Assembly (NCBI GenBank): GCA_019116805.1
Contig: DXAV01000060.1
Coordinates: 1 to 52,046, forward strand
Length of the DNA stretch: 52,046 nucleotides
DNA from: Candidatus Bacteroides merdavium
GTDB taxonomy: Bacteria > Bacteroidota > Bacteroidia > Bacteroidales > Bacteroidaceae
Reading direction: 5' to 3'
Shown here: positions 51,411-52,046 of the stretch, in pieces
How positions within the stretch are numbered: position 1 is the stretch's first letter
How the letters are laid out: every line of letters begins with the position of its first letter
Notes under the pieces: model-generated
Told to the model about the DNA's origin: nothing
Databases searched by the model: none
The model's input: only the letters and a program-made list of their open reading frames with translations
Made by a program: the position numbers and the translations under genes

Positions 51411-51609
51411 AACTGTCAACTGTCAACTGTCAGGAGTGTCACGCGACCGATTTCCCTTACAGTTGACAGTTGACAGTTAGTAATTTTCAGTTTGAAAAAA
51501 AGTGCTGACAAATTTTATATTATATATATAAATATATATATATAATATAAACTATAATTACTAGTTCTCCCGCTGGAATTTCATTAACTGTCAACTGTCA
51601 ACTGTCAGG
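51411..51609. repeat. AACTGTC heptamer repeats around an AT-only near-palindrome
   Basis: Direct array at 51411-51432, inverted copy at 51459-51480, third array at 51586-51609. Between the second and third, 51514-51551 is a 38-base stretch made only of A and T that reads almost the same on both strands. No gene is visible in 51221-51726 apart from these repeats and the promoters. Confidence 0.85.
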
Positions 51610-51637
51610 AATGGCGGCTCCAATATTTCTTTCCAGA

Positions 51638-51671
51638 TTTGTGGGGAAATTCAAAACTTGTATTATCTTTG
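51638..51671 (+). promoter_or_regulatory. Promoter of the right-edge gene
   Basis: TTTG (51638-51641), 22 bases, then TATCTTTG (51664-51671), 55 bases before the ATG. The spacing is slightly long. Confidence 0.6.
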
Positions 51672-51726
51672 CGAATGCAGAACGCTAAACAAAGGAGGAC
51701 CTTAATCTACTACAAAACTACGCATT

Positions 51727-52046
51727 ATGAAATTTGCCATCTACAAATACGAGCTGGTGAAAACGAACCAGCAAGAGCTGTTCAAGGACGGGGAGCGCGT
51801 GGGGGAGAACCCGCAGGGGCATCTGGACAAGCTGCTGGAAGCCGCGCGGCTCAACCTGTTTCGGACGAAGAAGAACGGCGAGACGGCCGTCTATCCCAAC
51901 GACATTCTGAAGGTGAGGCAGGGCGTGGCCTTGCTGCACGTGTGCAACCTGACGCAGGTCAGCATCTGGGACAAGTACAAAGAGCGCAGGGAGGTGTCGA
52001 AGCCTTTCTGCCGCGTCATCATAGACAACCGGCCGGGCGTGGCGCA
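51727..52046 (+). CDS. Uncharacterised protein (3' end beyond window)
   Basis: 106 codons are visible from MKFAIYKYELVKTNQQELF; the frame continues off the window. No signal peptide or membrane segment. The visible part ends in FCRVIIDNRPGVA. I recognise it only as a type of conserved protein of unknown function in Bacteroidales, often found near HU-like genes, and cannot name a domain. A promoter at 51638-51671 is close upstream, and the AT-only palindrome and heptamer arrays lie between it and the divergently transcribed HU-like gene. Confidence 0.6.
   Translation, partial: MKFAIYKYELVKTNQQELFKDGERVGENPQGHLDKLLEAARLNLFRTKKNGETAVYPNDILKVRQGVALLHVCNLTQVSIWDKYKERREVSKPFCRVIIDNRPGVA

Noticed and set aside
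51514..51551. Replication origin
   Set aside because: The AT-only tract alone is not enough: no DnaA boxes or replication gene are visible.

Overview
The window looks like a chromosomal segment of a member of the Bacteroidaceae (Bacteroides or Phocaeicola type); species cannot be fixed from sequence alone. The grounds are a SusC/SusD pair, a one-protein hybrid two-component regulator, DUF5687, DUF5063 and smalltalk-type proteins, and many promoters of the Bacteroides form (TTTG, about 19-21 bases, then TAnnTTTG). I recognised no rRNA, tRNA, CRISPR array or intact insertion sequence. Nearly all genes from 2.6 to 46.8 kb are on the minus strand.

Layout. 1-2252: four plus-strand genes joined by ATGA overlaps (CsgG-like, small lipoprotein, DUF4810, DUF799), followed by a 22-bp repeat array and a hairpin-rich stretch. 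2596-3813: CobW-family GTPase. 3869-23845: a carbohydrate-utilisation region with a hybrid two-component regulator, fructokinase-like kinase, MFS sugar transporter, GH36, GH32, a TonB-dependent receptor, a coupled trio (GH28, CBM9-like, DUF4450-like) and SusD/SusC. Terminators and promoters split it into several transcripts. The logic fits fructose- and galactose-containing oligosaccharides or fructans: import by the TonB-dependent receptors, cleavage by GH32 and GH36, inner-membrane uptake, phosphorylation, and sensing by a periplasmic sugar-binding domain. This substrate is inferred.

24078-29330: glutamate dehydrogenase, a previously unlisted 57-aa membrane protein coupled to malic enzyme, and O-acetylhomoserine sulfhydrylase. 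29443-38384: amidase, NlpC/P60 hydrolase, an ABC ATPase/DUF5687 permease pair, M16 peptidase, diacylglycerol kinase-like protein and MiaA. 38599-41204: HU-like protein and a BspA-type leucine-rich-repeat surface lipoprotein, separated by a 23-bp repeat array. 41389-46780: housekeeping operons (NupG-like transporter, bifunctional nuclease, RsmE; DUF5063, 3'-5' exonuclease, RlmI).

46781-52046 is accessory: duplicated REP-like repeats around a decayed gene end, then a compact plus-strand operon of an ABC-type ATPase, a DUF4276 protein and a GIY-YIG nuclease with its own promoter and terminator. This is the best candidate for an undescribed (probably anti-phage) system. It is followed by a smalltalk peptide, a second HU-like protein and the start of an unknown gene.

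The most unusual non-coding feature is a dispersed family of intergenic arrays with a strict 7-bp period but different heptamers at each site, often paired in inverted orientation. One array supplies the stop codon and last residues of a gene.
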